DNA of 64,000 nt from Polyodon spathula. Taxonomy: Eukaryota > Chordata > Actinopteri > Acipenseriformes > Polyodontidae. The notes below the pieces were generated by a model. The model searched no databases. It had not been told where the DNA came from and saw only the letters and a list, made by a program, of their open reading frames with translations. Location of the stretch: positions 4,635,474-4,699,473 of the forward strand of contig NC_054553.1 in the NCBI RefSeq assembly GCF_017654505.1. Reading direction: 5' to 3'. A program made the position numbers and the translations under genes. Positions 22,199-34,600 of the stretch are shown here, one piece after another; the first letter of the stretch is position 1, and each line of letters opens with the position of its first letter.

Positions 22199-25100
22199 TC
22201 ATTTCGTCTTGTTTGCTGCGAAGGCGTACGCCCGCTCGATCTCTTCATTGGCAGGGCAGGTGTGACTGAACTCGTCCCTCTGTGAGGCGTTCTCTAGGTA
22301 GCGCAACACCCCCGTGAAGTGAGTCGGGATTTCGAAATCACAGTATTTCTTAGCCGCTATCTGGAAAGCCAAAGTCTTCAGTTAATAGGGTTATGGAGAA
22401 ACCATCCATTAGATACTATTTGGAAAACCTACACACATGGCAATATAGAAAATACAATGACATATGGAACAAAGCAATATAGCACTTTAACTATAAAGAC
22501 ATCATTTAAATACATGAAACCGTTCTCTAAAACAACAAAACAAATCAGGTAATCAAAACCCATTGAATATTACATATAAACAAAAGTAATACGTTACTAG
22601 ATTTTAAGATTGTGCGTGTGTGTGTTTGTTTTCAACACATATGATGTATGTTGTGGCTCCAACGAGGCAAAGGAAGTTTTCTAGAAATGACCGAATCTTT
22701 GCTAATTTTGATTGTTGTGGGTTTGCTTTTGGTTTCCATGGCAATGGAGCATCCGTCTTGCTCATCGTACCTGACCGATGAGTCAAAATAATATACAGAA
22801 ACCTACTGGTGTTGTCAAGGTAAAAAAGGGAAAAAGAACGTATTAACAATCCTTACAGGCGGCTTAAAAAACCTTTGCATTATGAAAAAAAAAACAATTG
22901 ACAGTTTGGTGTAAACATCTTTGAGGTTCTAACCCAATAAATATAACTGTAACAATAATGTGCAGGGCCGCGGTCTCTGCCGTATTCCCGGTCTGTATAG
23001 CGGCTCTGGAGTGCTTACCTGGATGACGTGCAGTTTGGGCAGCAGGTTGCAGTCCGCCAGGGTCAGCCGGTCTCCGTCCAGGAACTTCCTCCGGGAGACG
23101 AGCAGGTCTTCGGTGCTGTTGGGGTCGATCTCCTCGGGGAGTGGGGTCTGCAGGTAGTCATCGAGCCGCTTGAACTCCTTCAGCAGAGCCTTCTCGAAAT
23201 CTGCAGTGAGCAGAATGAGCAGGTGTTTCCCGCTTTTAGTTTTACGCACCGGGGAGTGTAGATCAGACTTCAAAGTGAATTCCTGAAATGTATTTAGCAT
23301 GCGTGGTACCCTTCACTGAACTGACTTCAGTAAAAATGACTGGTACATCCAATGAACACAATTCAATGTGCTTCAGGGCATCTCAGGATGAAAATAAAAA
23401 AAAAAACAGGACCACGTTTTGTGTATTTTGACCAGAAAAAAGGACAAATGGATTGAATCTCAAATGAAAAAAAAAAACAAAAATCCAAATAATTTGTTTC
23501 AGAAATGAAAAAAAAACAAAAAAAAAACACACCCAATACAGATAAGAAATAAACATCCCGCACATCCTTGATAATGGTTCTGTGTAAATGGGACTAACCC
23601 TTTTACTAACTAAGACTAACCCTTAGTTCTCACACTGCAGCACTGTTGCATTGTCTGTCTCATTACCGGTCCTTACTTGTGTTTGCTGAGCTGTTCTTGA
23701 TGTATGCGGAGAACTTGGCAAAGATATCACTGCCAACATCAAAGGACTCCTTATTCTGTGGGCTGAGGTGAGGATACCTAGAATTAAAAAAATAACACCA
23801 GTGAAATTAGACTTGTAGTCAGGCATGAGGCACCAACTGATACTGGAGGGTTTAAACCATGCATCCTGCTTATTACTGACTGCGTACCTTGTAAACACAT
23901 GCTAGCGGCTGCAAGTAAACCTTCGGCTGACACTTTATATCATTTCGTTTTCATACTAGTGCATCACATTTACTGACTCTAATCCCATTCAATTCATGTT
24001 TAGTTTATAAAGCACACACTCATGATTCATTCCACACTGATTCAGATTAGACCCGCATTGTCATCTGAACTCATCGGCAGCTGGAATGTATTAGAAATGC
24101 CTCCTGATCATTGCTGTGTTGTGTTCCAGCCAGCATAAATACAAGTTCAGTAAACAACATTTACTGGCATCACTTCTAGTGCAGACTGAAGCCAACCAAT
24201 AAGCATTCTAGACAGTATATTTCTAACCATTGAGCAGTAGTGTATGTGAATCTCTGATTGTCACACACCCAGCCTGTTACTCTACACTACAGTACAGTAA
24301 CGCAGCGACTAAAAAGCTTTCCTAAAGACAGCCTAGCTGCTGTTTATTCATCTAGCTCAAAGCTAGTAAGGTATTTCACATGCTAATCAATGGCTGCTGA
24401 AATGCTCTAATGATAGATACACACATGGCATATCTACTGACCGTTTGTTAACATGGAGCTAAACTTCAGCACATGGTTAACTGCATATTAATCCAAGCAT
24501 TACATGAGTGTAGCCGTATTAACACTGTCTATAGCGCATGTGTAGCTTGCAGTGTAAGAGTAGTGTAATCTGAACGAAAGGAGTTTCCAGGGGTGTCCCA
24601 CCTAGGGGGCGCAAGAGTCTGCTCCAGAAACTCTTCGATCTTCAGGAAGTCGGTTTTGAGCTCTCCGTTGTACAGGAGGAAAGGGGGGTTGGTCCCGGGT
24701 GCCAAGTCCTTGAGTTCTTCTGGTTTCCTGGAGTCAGAACAGGAAAGGGAGTGTGAGTCTTGGTTAAAGAGGTCTGCGTTCTGCATCAGGGGTATTAGGA
24801 AGAGCACAGTTTCCAACTCTAGCCAAACCATTGCACCTGGAATTGTAGTAACAGCTAGGCTCACCACACCAGAACCAAACATTTCAAAACCAGTGGAGCT
24901 CATTTAGATCGGGCTCAATTCAATTCATCTGCCATTGTTTTAATCAAACCACTTTAGCATCTTTAACTGTCTATGGGAGTCTCTTTTAGTATTTTAATAT
25001 TGCTTTATTATTTCAACATTTATATCTTTCTAGTCCAGCCCTTCTGACTCCAGCAAACTATTCTCGCTAAAGAAAACCCTTCAAAGAATCTCATTGAAAA

Positions 25101-26703
25101 TGCATGCCTCATACACATGTTGTGTTTTATTTTATATCTTGATACATGTGTGTAATTTGTGTAAAGGAATACTCCTTACTTTTTCATATCAACGGTGGTT
25201 ACGGTGAACTTAACTCCTTTAAGCCACAGAACCATGAAGAGACGCTGGCAGAACGGGCAGTGCCCAATATTCTCTCCGTCGAGACCTGCCTGTAACGAGA
25301 GTGAACGTGCTCAGCCAGGACCTTTAGCTAACACTTTACATTAAGTGTCTCTAACTACTGTGTATTTGCATAGTAGTCACTTAGTAAATACATGTGTACT
25401 TACACATCATTACAATGTTAGTATGCATAGTTACAACGTGCTTAATGTGTAAATCTTTTTGCATGACCCTAACCCTAAACTCTAAACCTGTCCTTAACTC
25501 TAACCCTAACCTCCCTAACCCTTTTCTGATAACACTGTAATTCTGTGTCAGCACACATGTATTTACTAAGTAAGTACTATGTAAATACATTATAATTAGA
25601 CACTTCATGTATCAGGCAACACCATATGTGATTTAATACTTTGAGTCCTGGCCCAGCACTGAACCTGGTCTGTTTTTATCATACCGTAGACATACTGAAT
25701 ACTGACAGCCTCAATTTCATGAAATATTATGTTTTTTGCTTTTCAATTTAACCTCCCTTCAGATCCATAACCTGCAGCCACTGCCAGTGGTGCTCACGCC
25801 TCTAATAGCGCTGTCTGGATTATCAGGCAGTGGAGTGACAGCTCCAGATAGGTGCCTGTGGGAGCCCGGGGTGAGGGGGCTGAGTGACATAACAGCAGGG
25901 CTAGTTGATAAGGTGACACTGGCTGGCAGCAACACTCCTCGCAGTCTGTCTGTAGAGATAGCGAGACGACTGACAAGGAAGACAGACAGTCAAAACTGAC
26001 AGGTCCGAAGCTGCACGGCTATAGACTTTAACCATGTCAATTCTGGTTGAGGGATGGTTCTAATTTAGTTTAGGAGTTGGTCATCTTGTGCTAGATCAAA
26101 CAAACTCCACTGAATTGAATAGTGATTGATACGCATGTCAGGGATGGGGGAAGTTAATAAAAAGTACAGAGGTCTTTGCATTACTCAGTGTTCAGTTCAA
26201 TTCAGGGTCTGTCTTTTGATGATGAATATCCTTCCCTGCTTAAGAATTTCAGCTTGTGTAATATTTCACCTGCTTATATTGGGTAGTTAAGGGGGAAAGT
26301 TCTGCTTTTCTTTTGGGTGTACTGGACGTTTAAGGAACCTCTTACTTTCTGTCAAATCCAAAAAGCACAGAAAAACCTGGATATTAATTATTGTATTAAT
26401 TAGTTGCTTTATGTAGTTCTTATGCATAACTTTGCTTCGATTTATTGTCTTTCTGACGCTGTCTAAAACACTGTTGTGTTTGTGGTTGATTGCACAATTG
26501 GTGATTACGATAACTTATTGACTATCCCTGTGCTGTTCCTGCTGCTGTTTCTTACCTATGCGGGACCCTGCCCTCTTTCTAAGGTGCTACAGCAAAGTTT
26601 CAGCAGAAGAAAACCCAAATTCAAAAAGGAATTGAAAAGGACCTACCTTAATGAACAGCTCAATGTTGGGTTCTTTTTTCTGGTCAGACCTTCTGAGAGC
26701 CAT
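22199..26703 (-). CDS. clic2: Chloride intracellular channel protein 2
   Basis: Six coding exons on the minus strand: 26647-26703, 25180-25289, 24602-24727, 23677-23777, 23019-23200 and 22199-22360. They total 738 nt, or 245 residues plus TGA (human CLIC2 has 247). The product has a thioredoxin-like N-terminal domain with the glutaredoxin motif CPFCQR at about residue 29. This is followed by the segment proposed to insert in membranes ([19 protein letters not shown]). The all-alpha GST-C-like domain contains [20 protein letters not shown]. Blocks such as [20 protein letters not shown] and [16 protein letters not shown] favour CLIC2 over CLIC1, 4 or 5. The family is known as soluble GST-fold proteins, with ryanodine receptor modulation reported for CLIC2. 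All junctions are GT-AG and in phase. Start: [19 protein letters not shown] in exon 1. Confidence 0.95.
25328..25615. mobile_element. Palindromic MITE-like element with telomere-like core, clic2 intron 1
   Basis: The left end (ACATTAAGTGTCTCTAACTA) is a near inverted repeat of the right end (TATAATTAGACACTTCATGT). Further in, CTTAGTAAATACATGTGT on the left pairs with ACACATGTATTTACTAAG on the right, so most of the element can fold into one hairpin. The loop is an A/C-rich segment (ACCCTAACCCTAAACTC and onward) like degenerate telomere repeat. No coding capacity; boundaries approximate and no target duplication was confirmed. Confidence 0.65.
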
Positions 26704-27018
26704 TTCTCCAGGTGCGACAACAAAATCAACAACAGCAACAACGACGATGACACGGCAGCAGCGGTGTGCTCTTCCCCAGCTCCTGAATGTGCAGCGTGGA
26801 ATCCCAGTGGCTTCTTCCCCTCTGTGCCCAGCTGCTTTGACTGGACTGAGTGAGAGTGAAAGTACTTTAAACTGTGCTCTGCAGTCCCTCAGGACTCTGA
26901 CAGCTAAGTGCTTCCTAAACGAGAAAGATACAGAGAGAGGTGCTACGTGTGCTCGTTGTTGGAGACTGCTCGTGTTTCCTCCCTAAACAGAGGATTTTGA
27001 CGGGGGGGATACTAAGAT

Positions 27019-27050
<32 letters not shown>

Positions 27051-27060
27051 GGGGAGGGGA
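27019..27060. repeat. Poly(G) tract upstream of clic2
   Basis: Thirty-one consecutive G followed by AGGGGAGGGGA, about 315 bp upstream of the clic2 start codon, so in or near its promoter. It could form a G-quadruplex (or i-motif on the transcribed side), but runs of this kind are also frequent assembly errors. Confidence 0.85.
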
Positions 27061-27188
27061 GATTCCTGGAACCGTTACTCACTTCATCTCCTGCTATAAC
27101 ACTAAACTATCTCACTAGACACTTGTTTAAAAACCCACAAGAGACACACAGCAAGAGGGCTTTCCAGATGGGCGTTGATTCTAGTTAT

Positions 27189-28162
27189 GTTGCCTAAACA
27201 GCTGCCAACAGGGACAATATATCTTGAAAACAGATCATTTTAGTTTGTGGAGACTGTAACAATACGAAACATGTAATAAGCACAGGACATTTATTATATC
27301 CACTGTACTGTCAAATGTAGATCTGATGTTTTTCTGTTATGGCAAGCATGGGTTTACACAATGCTGTCATTGTCAATTATTTAAAATAATAGAACAAGGG
27401 CAACATCACATTGATTTGAATGTTTAAAACTGTGTTACAGTGTTCTGTAACAGGGAGGAGACCAGGCTTGCTTGCAGCTATTGTTTTACAGATTTTAGCC
27501 GCATCTCATCTCACCAACAGGGGACTGCCAACAGGGAATGGGAGACTCCCTTGCCCTCCACCTCCCCTCTAAGTACCTTTTTGCCAATGAGTGAAGATAG
27601 AGTCACGATATTGTGATTTGATTAGAGTGATCTCTGTACGAACAATTGTTTGGGTGTTCGCTGTGTGTCGTTCTGCCCACAAAGAGTCTACCCGCAATGG
27701 AAAACTATCGAGCGTTATGGTTGCCTAAAAACAGCTGCCAACAGGGACAATATATCTTGAAAACTAAACAGCTGCCAACAGGGACAATATATCTTGAAAA
27801 CAGATCATTTTAGTTTGTGGTCATATGCATAATTTATTAAACTGTAACAATACGAAACATGTAATAAGCAGACACAAAGTGATTCATGACATTAAACAGA
27901 CCCACACAGAGGACATTTATTATATCCACTGTACTGTCAAATGTAGATCTGATGTTTTTCTGTTATGGCAAGCATGGCCTTACATCTGTTTACACAATGC
28001 TGTCATTGTCAATTATTTAAAATAATAGAACAAGGGCAACATCACATTGATTTGAATGTTTAAAACTGTGTTACAGTGTTCTGTAACAGGGAGGAGACCA
28101 GGCTTGCTTGCAGCTATTGTTTTACAGATTTTAGCCGCATCTCATCTCACCAACAGGGGACT
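27189..28162. repeat. Local tandem duplication with divergent copies
   Basis: A segment starting at CTAAACAGCTGCCAACAGGG occurs at about 27189-27527 and again at about 27764-28162. A 40-bp partial third copy lies at about 27724-27763. The full copies are nearly identical in alignable parts, yet copy 1 lacks blocks of roughly 20, 39 and 10 bp that copy 2 has (after TTTGTGG, after AATAAGCA and after GCAAGCATGG). No coding exon was seen in either. Confidence 0.8.
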
Positions 28163-29640
28163 CAACAGAATTCGTAGCGGCATTGCCCGGTATGGTTACA
28201 TGCAACTAGTTGCCCCAGTAGTTGGCAGAATAAAATGCCTGGCAGTTTCCTGGTGCTTCAGGACCTTAAAACATATTTATTGTGCCTGAGAGTTCTGACA
28301 AAGAGATAGGAGTGGAGTCTCTTCCAGTCCAAGAAGATGTGCTTGTGTGAGTAGGCTGCATGTTTCCTTGTCTCCATACACTAGGGAACAGTTCATTTTC
28401 CACTGCATTGTAATGTCATTTCAAAAATAGTTGCTATCATATTGTCTCTTAAATTGCCCTTTCACGGGATGTGCAATCTTGGAGGAATTTTTTGTGATAA
28501 TATTTTGCATCAGTCTTGGAGGTGCACTTTCAAGGTCACTGGGATGTTTACTGCAATGTCACTGGGCTGCCTGCTTGCCCTCTTGATTCTGTGGCAGTTT
28601 CTCAGACTAGTGCTTATTCTAGGTTAATATGGGCAGGTTCTGAAGCAGTTGGTACATTTTTTTGTTTCAATTATACAACAGTAAAGCTCAGTCTATAAAT
28701 AACTGTTTTTTGTATCTTATATTAACATAAACATCAGTTTGAAAATGACGTCACTGATCAGTGGAGCAGAAAGCTAACACACACACAAGAGGCAGTGAAA
28801 GAGTTTGCCCAGATATCAAAATGAAAACACCAGACTTTTAAATGCTCTGCGTTTCTGTTTGGGAGTTTCCATTAGCTGGGAGGATGAAAAACAAGTCCTC
28901 AAACTGGAAACTCCCAACAAATGTAGGAAATTGAAAAAAAAAACACACATGTGGAAGGATGCCAAGGCAGGGTCTGTAGGCACTCAGCACCATCCTCAGT
29001 GCAGCGTGAAAGAGCCAAGCGAGAATGAACAGTCAAGTGTTTCGACACCAGAGTTTGAACCCCCAGTCAATCTACGACCAGCACTGGCTTAAAGCCTGTG
29101 TTCTCTGGCTAACAACTTGACAGTTCTTATAAATCACGAGAAACTCTTTGGTTGTAAATCACTGTTATCTGAAAAACTTTCTGAGTGCTTAATCAAAGAC
29201 AAATGCTGAATTATGTGGAAGGGAAAAGGTGAAAGTTCAGGAGGAGAACAGCTGTGCATTATGGGCTGAAGGATCTCTAACTGACAATCTGGTTGAGGGG
29301 AGGATGTCTCTTTGGAAAGGTTTTCTATTAGTCTTGGATTTTTCTGCTGAATGTCATTGGATTTTGTTGCAGTTCTGTGTACGGTGGTGTTTCACAAGTA
29401 CTAATATTTCAGGGTTCAGCTGTACTATAAACTCAGTATCTAACCATTTTCTTTCTAAGTCAGACAGTGTAAAAATTAAGAGAGGGCTTTATGATGTCAC
29501 AGTTTGTCATTTCCAGTAATAAATGCTCCGGTAGAACTAACCTTTTGATACGTGTTTGTTTTATAGCAAAAAACATTTCAATTGTCCTGCTGGGGGGGGA
29601 TGAAAAGCAATGTTGCATTATTAGAGAGGTCAGGATTAAG
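28163..29640. other. Intergenic DNA between the duplication and the telomere-like array
   Basis: I recognise no exon, RNA gene or repeat family. Open frames at 28805-29092 and 29229-29519 have no splice context or recognisable similarity and are treated as chance. Confidence 0.4.
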
Positions 29641-30147
29641 TTAAAGGTGTGTGGTAGATTTGTGATTTAAGGTTAGGGATAGGTTAGGGTTAGGATTAGG
29701 GTTAGTGTTAGGGTTAATGTAAGTGTGGCAGGCTGGTGAGTGGATAGAAGCCCAGAGACAGTCTGCGGTTCAAAAAATACAAATTTTATTATAAATAACA
29801 CAAAATAAAAGTGCACAAGGGCAAAATAAAGGGATTTAAACAAAAAAGAAAGACAAAAAAACAAAATGTACAAAATAAAGGTTTCCAGGCTGGGCAATGC
29901 CTTCACTGGTTTTAGCAAAATTCAAAAAAATCACACACAAACACCAACCTGCTTCCTTAGCTCCCTCTTCTTAAATGAAATCAAGTGGCTGGGCGCTGAT
30001 TGATCGTTAATTAAGTTAATCATTTAATCAACTAATCAACCCCAGCCACCTGAACATAATAAACCCAGGCAGGTAGGGGAAATTAACCCCATCCCTGCCA
30101 ATTTAAAAAGGGCAGAGCTTTGCTCTGCCACAGTAAGGGTTAGTTTA

Positions 30148-30179
<32 letters not shown>

Positions 30180-30360
30180 TGTAAGAGTTAGGATTAGTGT
30201 TAGTGTATGGGTTAGTGTTAGTGTTAGGGTTAGGATTAGGGTTAGTATAAGGGTTAGGGTTAGTGCAAGGGTTAGGGTTAGTGTAAGGGTTAGTGTAAGG
30301 GTTAGGGTTATGGTTAGTGTTAGGGTTAGTGTAAGGGTCAGGGTTAAGGTTAGGTTTATG
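29641..30360. repeat. Degenerate telomere-like array split by an insertion
   Basis: Variants of GGGTTA and GTTAGTGTAAGGGTTAGG repeat at about 29660-29723 and resume at 30133-30360. The two halves are separated by the solo-LTR-like element at 29724-30132. The array is too irregular for a functional telomere and looks like an interstitial telomere-like minisatellite. A minus-strand frame rich in Asn-Pro-Tyr-Thr across it is an artefact. Confidence 0.85.
29724..30132 (-). mobile_element. Solo-LTR-like element, 409 bp, with 5-bp target duplication
   Basis: The ends are TGTGGCAGGC and CTCTGCCACA, giving an 8-bp terminal inverted repeat with TG...CA termini. Direct repeats GTAAG flank it at 29719-29723 and 30133-30137. 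Read on the minus strand, a T-rich second half carries an ATAATAAA polyadenylation signal before the CTGCCACA end, as in an LTR. There is no coding region or second LTR. The size, ends and minus-strand AATAAA placement resemble the element at 4802-5386, but the sequences are not closely related. Confidence 0.7.
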
Positions 30361-31688
30361 TATAGATGCTTCTGGAAGCATAGTTGCTCTTGACAACATG
30401 CTGTAATGTCAGCATTTTTCAGGACTATTTTAATTCAAGATCAAGGACAAAGGGAATATGTTATGATAAGCTCCCTGTAATTTTTTTATTTTTTTTGCAG
30501 CACTTGGGAAAAACCCTGGATCAACTACATATCCCAAGCAAAGTGCTTGATGTGATCCATTTAGATTCCCTGGTACTGTAAAATGCCCTACAAAAACAGC
30601 AGTGTCTTCAGTGAGGAGATGATCAAGTCAACCCTTTCATCTCCTTCCAAATGATTCGTTCTTGCAGTGAATGGATGCCTTTTTGGACCTTACTAAGATT
30701 TGCTGGAGCAGTCTATTACACAGAGTTCAAGCTAGTAGTGGACCCAGTTTGCTTGCAGGTTTTCAAATAAGAATCCAGCTATGCTAACACCCGCCCCTCT
30801 TTGCAATTGATTAACAGCACAAGTCGAGGGAGCGGCAGTCTAACATCAATGTTTGTAAGACAGCGGTGAAGCAAAAATTGACCATGGAACTACAGAGAAA
30901 GAAAAGATACCTCGTTTTATAGGAAGAGGAAGCCGCTATTTCCTGAAGATAATAGCGCATGGAAGATCTAATAATAACATGATTCCTGGCGCCTGATCAG
31001 AACACTGACATATTCCAAGTCATTCAATCATCTTGTTTTAGCACTAACAGTGTCCAATGCATTTTAAATAACCCGTAGCAAACACTTTCAAACGGGCATT
31101 ATTCACTGCATTTAATGTCACAACATACATATTTTTAACAGTGCTTTTTTAAATTAAAACATTGTATGTGATTAATATTTATTTTAATTCCATGTTATAA
31201 CAGAGGATTATTTTGAAAATAAATACATAAATAAATACAACATGGGCCTATAAATGAGGGAATGATGAGGGAAACATGCTGCTAATTTGCATGAACACTG
31301 TGTGAACAAGGACATATTTAAGAGACAATTCTCTATTTAAAAAAAAAAAATATTAATGTCTGACATTCATATGTAGTTATTCCATACAATATCACAGTAT
31401 ATTGTTTGCTCAGTGTTTACAGCCATAAATAAGCAATGTGATTCCTTCTACAAAAGAGAAAATGTGGTAGCCTTCTGTATATTTTTGTATTTAACTGTAA
31501 AGTCTGTTATTTTTTATTTAAAAAACAAAACAAAACAGTTAACGTCGAACAAGTCAACCGTTCTTCACCAGAGAATGAAGGCGGCCATTGTTTAGTCGCC
31601 TGGACAATAGGAGCACGGGTCCAGCTTTGCACGAAATCCCAATCAAATTAGACGGATCTGCCATAGCGCGCTATGTGAGGGCCGCGCC
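30361..31688. other. Intergenic and promoter region upstream of eva1c-like gene
   Basis: There is no recognised exon between the telomere-like array and the eva1c start. The last 130 bp (about 31560-31688) has several CpGs and a GGCGGCCATT motif resembling a YY1 site, and is the likely promoter. The 30384-30581 frame contains a splice-acceptor-like tract but no recognisable protein. Confidence 0.35.
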
Positions 31689-34600
31689 ATGCGAGTGTTA
31701 CAGAAATTAGGCGGTTCTACATTTGTTCTGTCCCTGTCTCTCACTCTACTGTGCGTCTCATCTCGTCTGCTGGCAGCTCCTGATTTTTCGGGTGAGTAGC
31801 ACAATTTTGTAAAAAAAAAAAAAAAAAACCTCCTCCACTTTCTAGCAAAACGTTGCCAAACAGCTGCAACGCGTTCTGTGGACAGGCAATGGAGTCAGTC
31901 AGGGTTGCATTGTTTATTTATGTTATGTGTTCTTTCTGATAATACATGTTTACATAACTTTCATTTCTATTGAAAACGCAGCCCACTTTATCTGTATAAT
32001 TGACTCTGTTCACGCCATACTATTTAAACTAAACCCTAACTCTAATCCCAAAATCTTCACCAGTGATATTCAGTTATTAAAATGATCGCGCATTTCAGAA
32101 GTATGCTGAAGCATGCTGAATGATGAGTGATTGGAGGGCTATATTGCGCAGGCTTGTGTATGGAGCCTGGTTACAGTAGGCGGTGCTGAATGAACACTCC
32201 GCGGTACCTGGGTTACATTGTAAGGTTTTTGCCAACAAAAGGCTTCCAGTTGAAATTCCTGTATCAGAGGATACGTACTCATAGGAATGCGGTATTGCTG
32301 AAACGATGGCGCCATCGCTGCTGGGTACCTAGGCCTAACTGGGAGTCGCCAATAACATTCTATTGAACAACAAAACATTTCACTTTGACATAACCCGTTT
32401 TGCAAACACCATTATTATAGTTTAAGGTAATATACTGAACATTAAATAAATAAATAAATAAATAATACAATTTTTTTTTTTTTTCCATGTAATCAACGCC
32501 CACTTGAGAGCAACATGTTGTGGGGTAAGTTTATTGGACACTCAAAGCAGTAAAATGTTTATGAAGATTGTATTTAACTAGTTTAGAAATAGTTTTATGA
32601 ATGCAAATATATCACACAGTTGGTATATTATTACTGTTCTTCTTCTTATTCTTCTTCTTCTGAAGCGCATTGCGTTTTTCTGATGACCGCAGTACCAGCC
32701 GATCTAACATACTTCTTCATTGTACCCGTGCGCCTGGTACCGGCGTTGCTGGGTGACGGAAGGGAATACAGGGCGTGTCAGTGTAGGGGTTTAAAATATA
32801 TTTACTAACCCCAAGTATTAAAGACATGGCGCAACCTGACCCTGAAAACAACAATACAGTTTAACTTAAATGTGTTTAAATCTATGTGTACTTGTTAAGA
32901 ACTACTTGTCAAGAACGCTACCCCTTCAAATATATTTACCCTGACAGCTTTTAATACTTAATTTGTGTTTTACTGTTGAAGCAACGCCTATCCCTGTTTG
33001 CATGGTCTGCTGCCCGGATATGATTAATACGCTGTGAGCTATGAGTTTATTGCAACATTCAGAACATACTAGATCACCCTATCACTGGTTATTGTTATAA
33101 AAGGGCTGGGCGGGCGCTCTTTATAGAACGCTTACATTCATTTAACAGGACTCGAATTCTTTGAACTAACCAGTGCGCGTTTACAAACAAGAAAAAAACG
33201 TGAGTAATGCTATGTCCCTGGTGCATCAGGAAATCCCAGCAAAGTAAAAAGTGAAACTGCACAGTGCTCACATTGAAAACCATTACTCCCCCCCCCCCCC
33301 CCCTCCCCCCCTCCAGTCACAACAATAGGCTCTACTTCTTAACTGTCAACCCATTCCACATATTACCCAGCTGTGGCATCCCGGGTGACATCATGCCAAC
33401 CACTTAGCAGTGAATTCTGGAAGTATACAGCCTCCCAAAATAGACGATAGTAGGCTACTCATTGTAATTAGTAAATCTGATATTCAACATCATCAAGTTA
33501 TTTATACGCACATTTTCGTGTGTGCGTGTGCGTGTGCGCGCAGTGCTCTGCAGGTTACCTACAGAAGATACTGAAGAACCACAGGGTCCATGCCTGTGAT
33601 GGGGAGCAGCTCACCATCACGTGTCCCTATAAAACCTCCGTCACTGTCCTGTCTGCGTTTTACAGACGCCGGGTCCCGAGTGAGAATCTCTGTCCGACTG
33701 TGATGAACATGTCAGAGGAGCGCACGGACTGCCAGTCCTCAATAGCCATTACAGTAGGTACCGTGACAGCACCACGGCAGAGGTTTCCTCTAACCTTTCG
33801 TGACCCGTGATTGATTCCAAGCAGAAATCGTCCAAATTCTTTTTCCATTTTACATGCACCGAAACCGTTAATCTGCTTCATTACAACACTTGGGGCAGCA
33901 TCTCAAACTTTCCAGGACAACATCCTGCATTAAAAAAATACATAAAAAAAAAACAGTATAACCGTTTTTTACTGATAACCTTATTTGCCAGGTTCCTTTT
34001 TTTGGTGTAAATTTATAGCTGCAAAGAACAATGCAATATTTATATACATAGAATATGTCAGTCACTGCAAGCTTGCTAATACTGTACTCGTGATAATGCA
34101 TGTACACATAGCAGTGGTTTCCAACCCTAGTCCTCAATTAACTCCCAGCTGTCCAGGTTTTTATTTTCAACCAGGGAATACAGATTTGTTTTCAACATAG
34201 ATTGGGGGAAATTTTTTGGTCTCATGCTGTTCCTAAAAAATCTCTAAACACAAAAACTTGGAAAAGGTTGGGGACCACTGCAGCAATATAGGAACTCTGA
34301 TACCAGTATTTGAAGGAATAATTATTTAAACAAGGCTACAGGCCAGATCTGTTGCATTACAAAACAGCAAAGCCAGCCACACCCCTCTCCAAGTTGGAAA
34401 CATGTGCCCAGCATAGAGAGGGGAGCGGCAGCTTAAACCAACAATTGGACTGTTACAAAGGTCAAGAACAGAGCACAGCAAGCAAAACAATACCAGAATG
34501 TTCTGTAGGAACTCAAGTCTAAGCACTGCAGCTTCAGTGCATTCTAACTTGGGACAGTCACTGCTAATCACAGTACAGTAGTCATCACTGGCTCTTATTG

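Noticed and set aside
28805..29092. 95-codon open frame considered as a small gene
   Set aside because: No signal peptide, domain, splice signals or recognisable relative. Composition is similar to neighbouring non-coding DNA.
30145..30399. 84-codon minus-strand frame rich in Asn-Pro-Tyr-Thr
   Set aside because: It is a read-through of the telomere-like repeat, not a protein.
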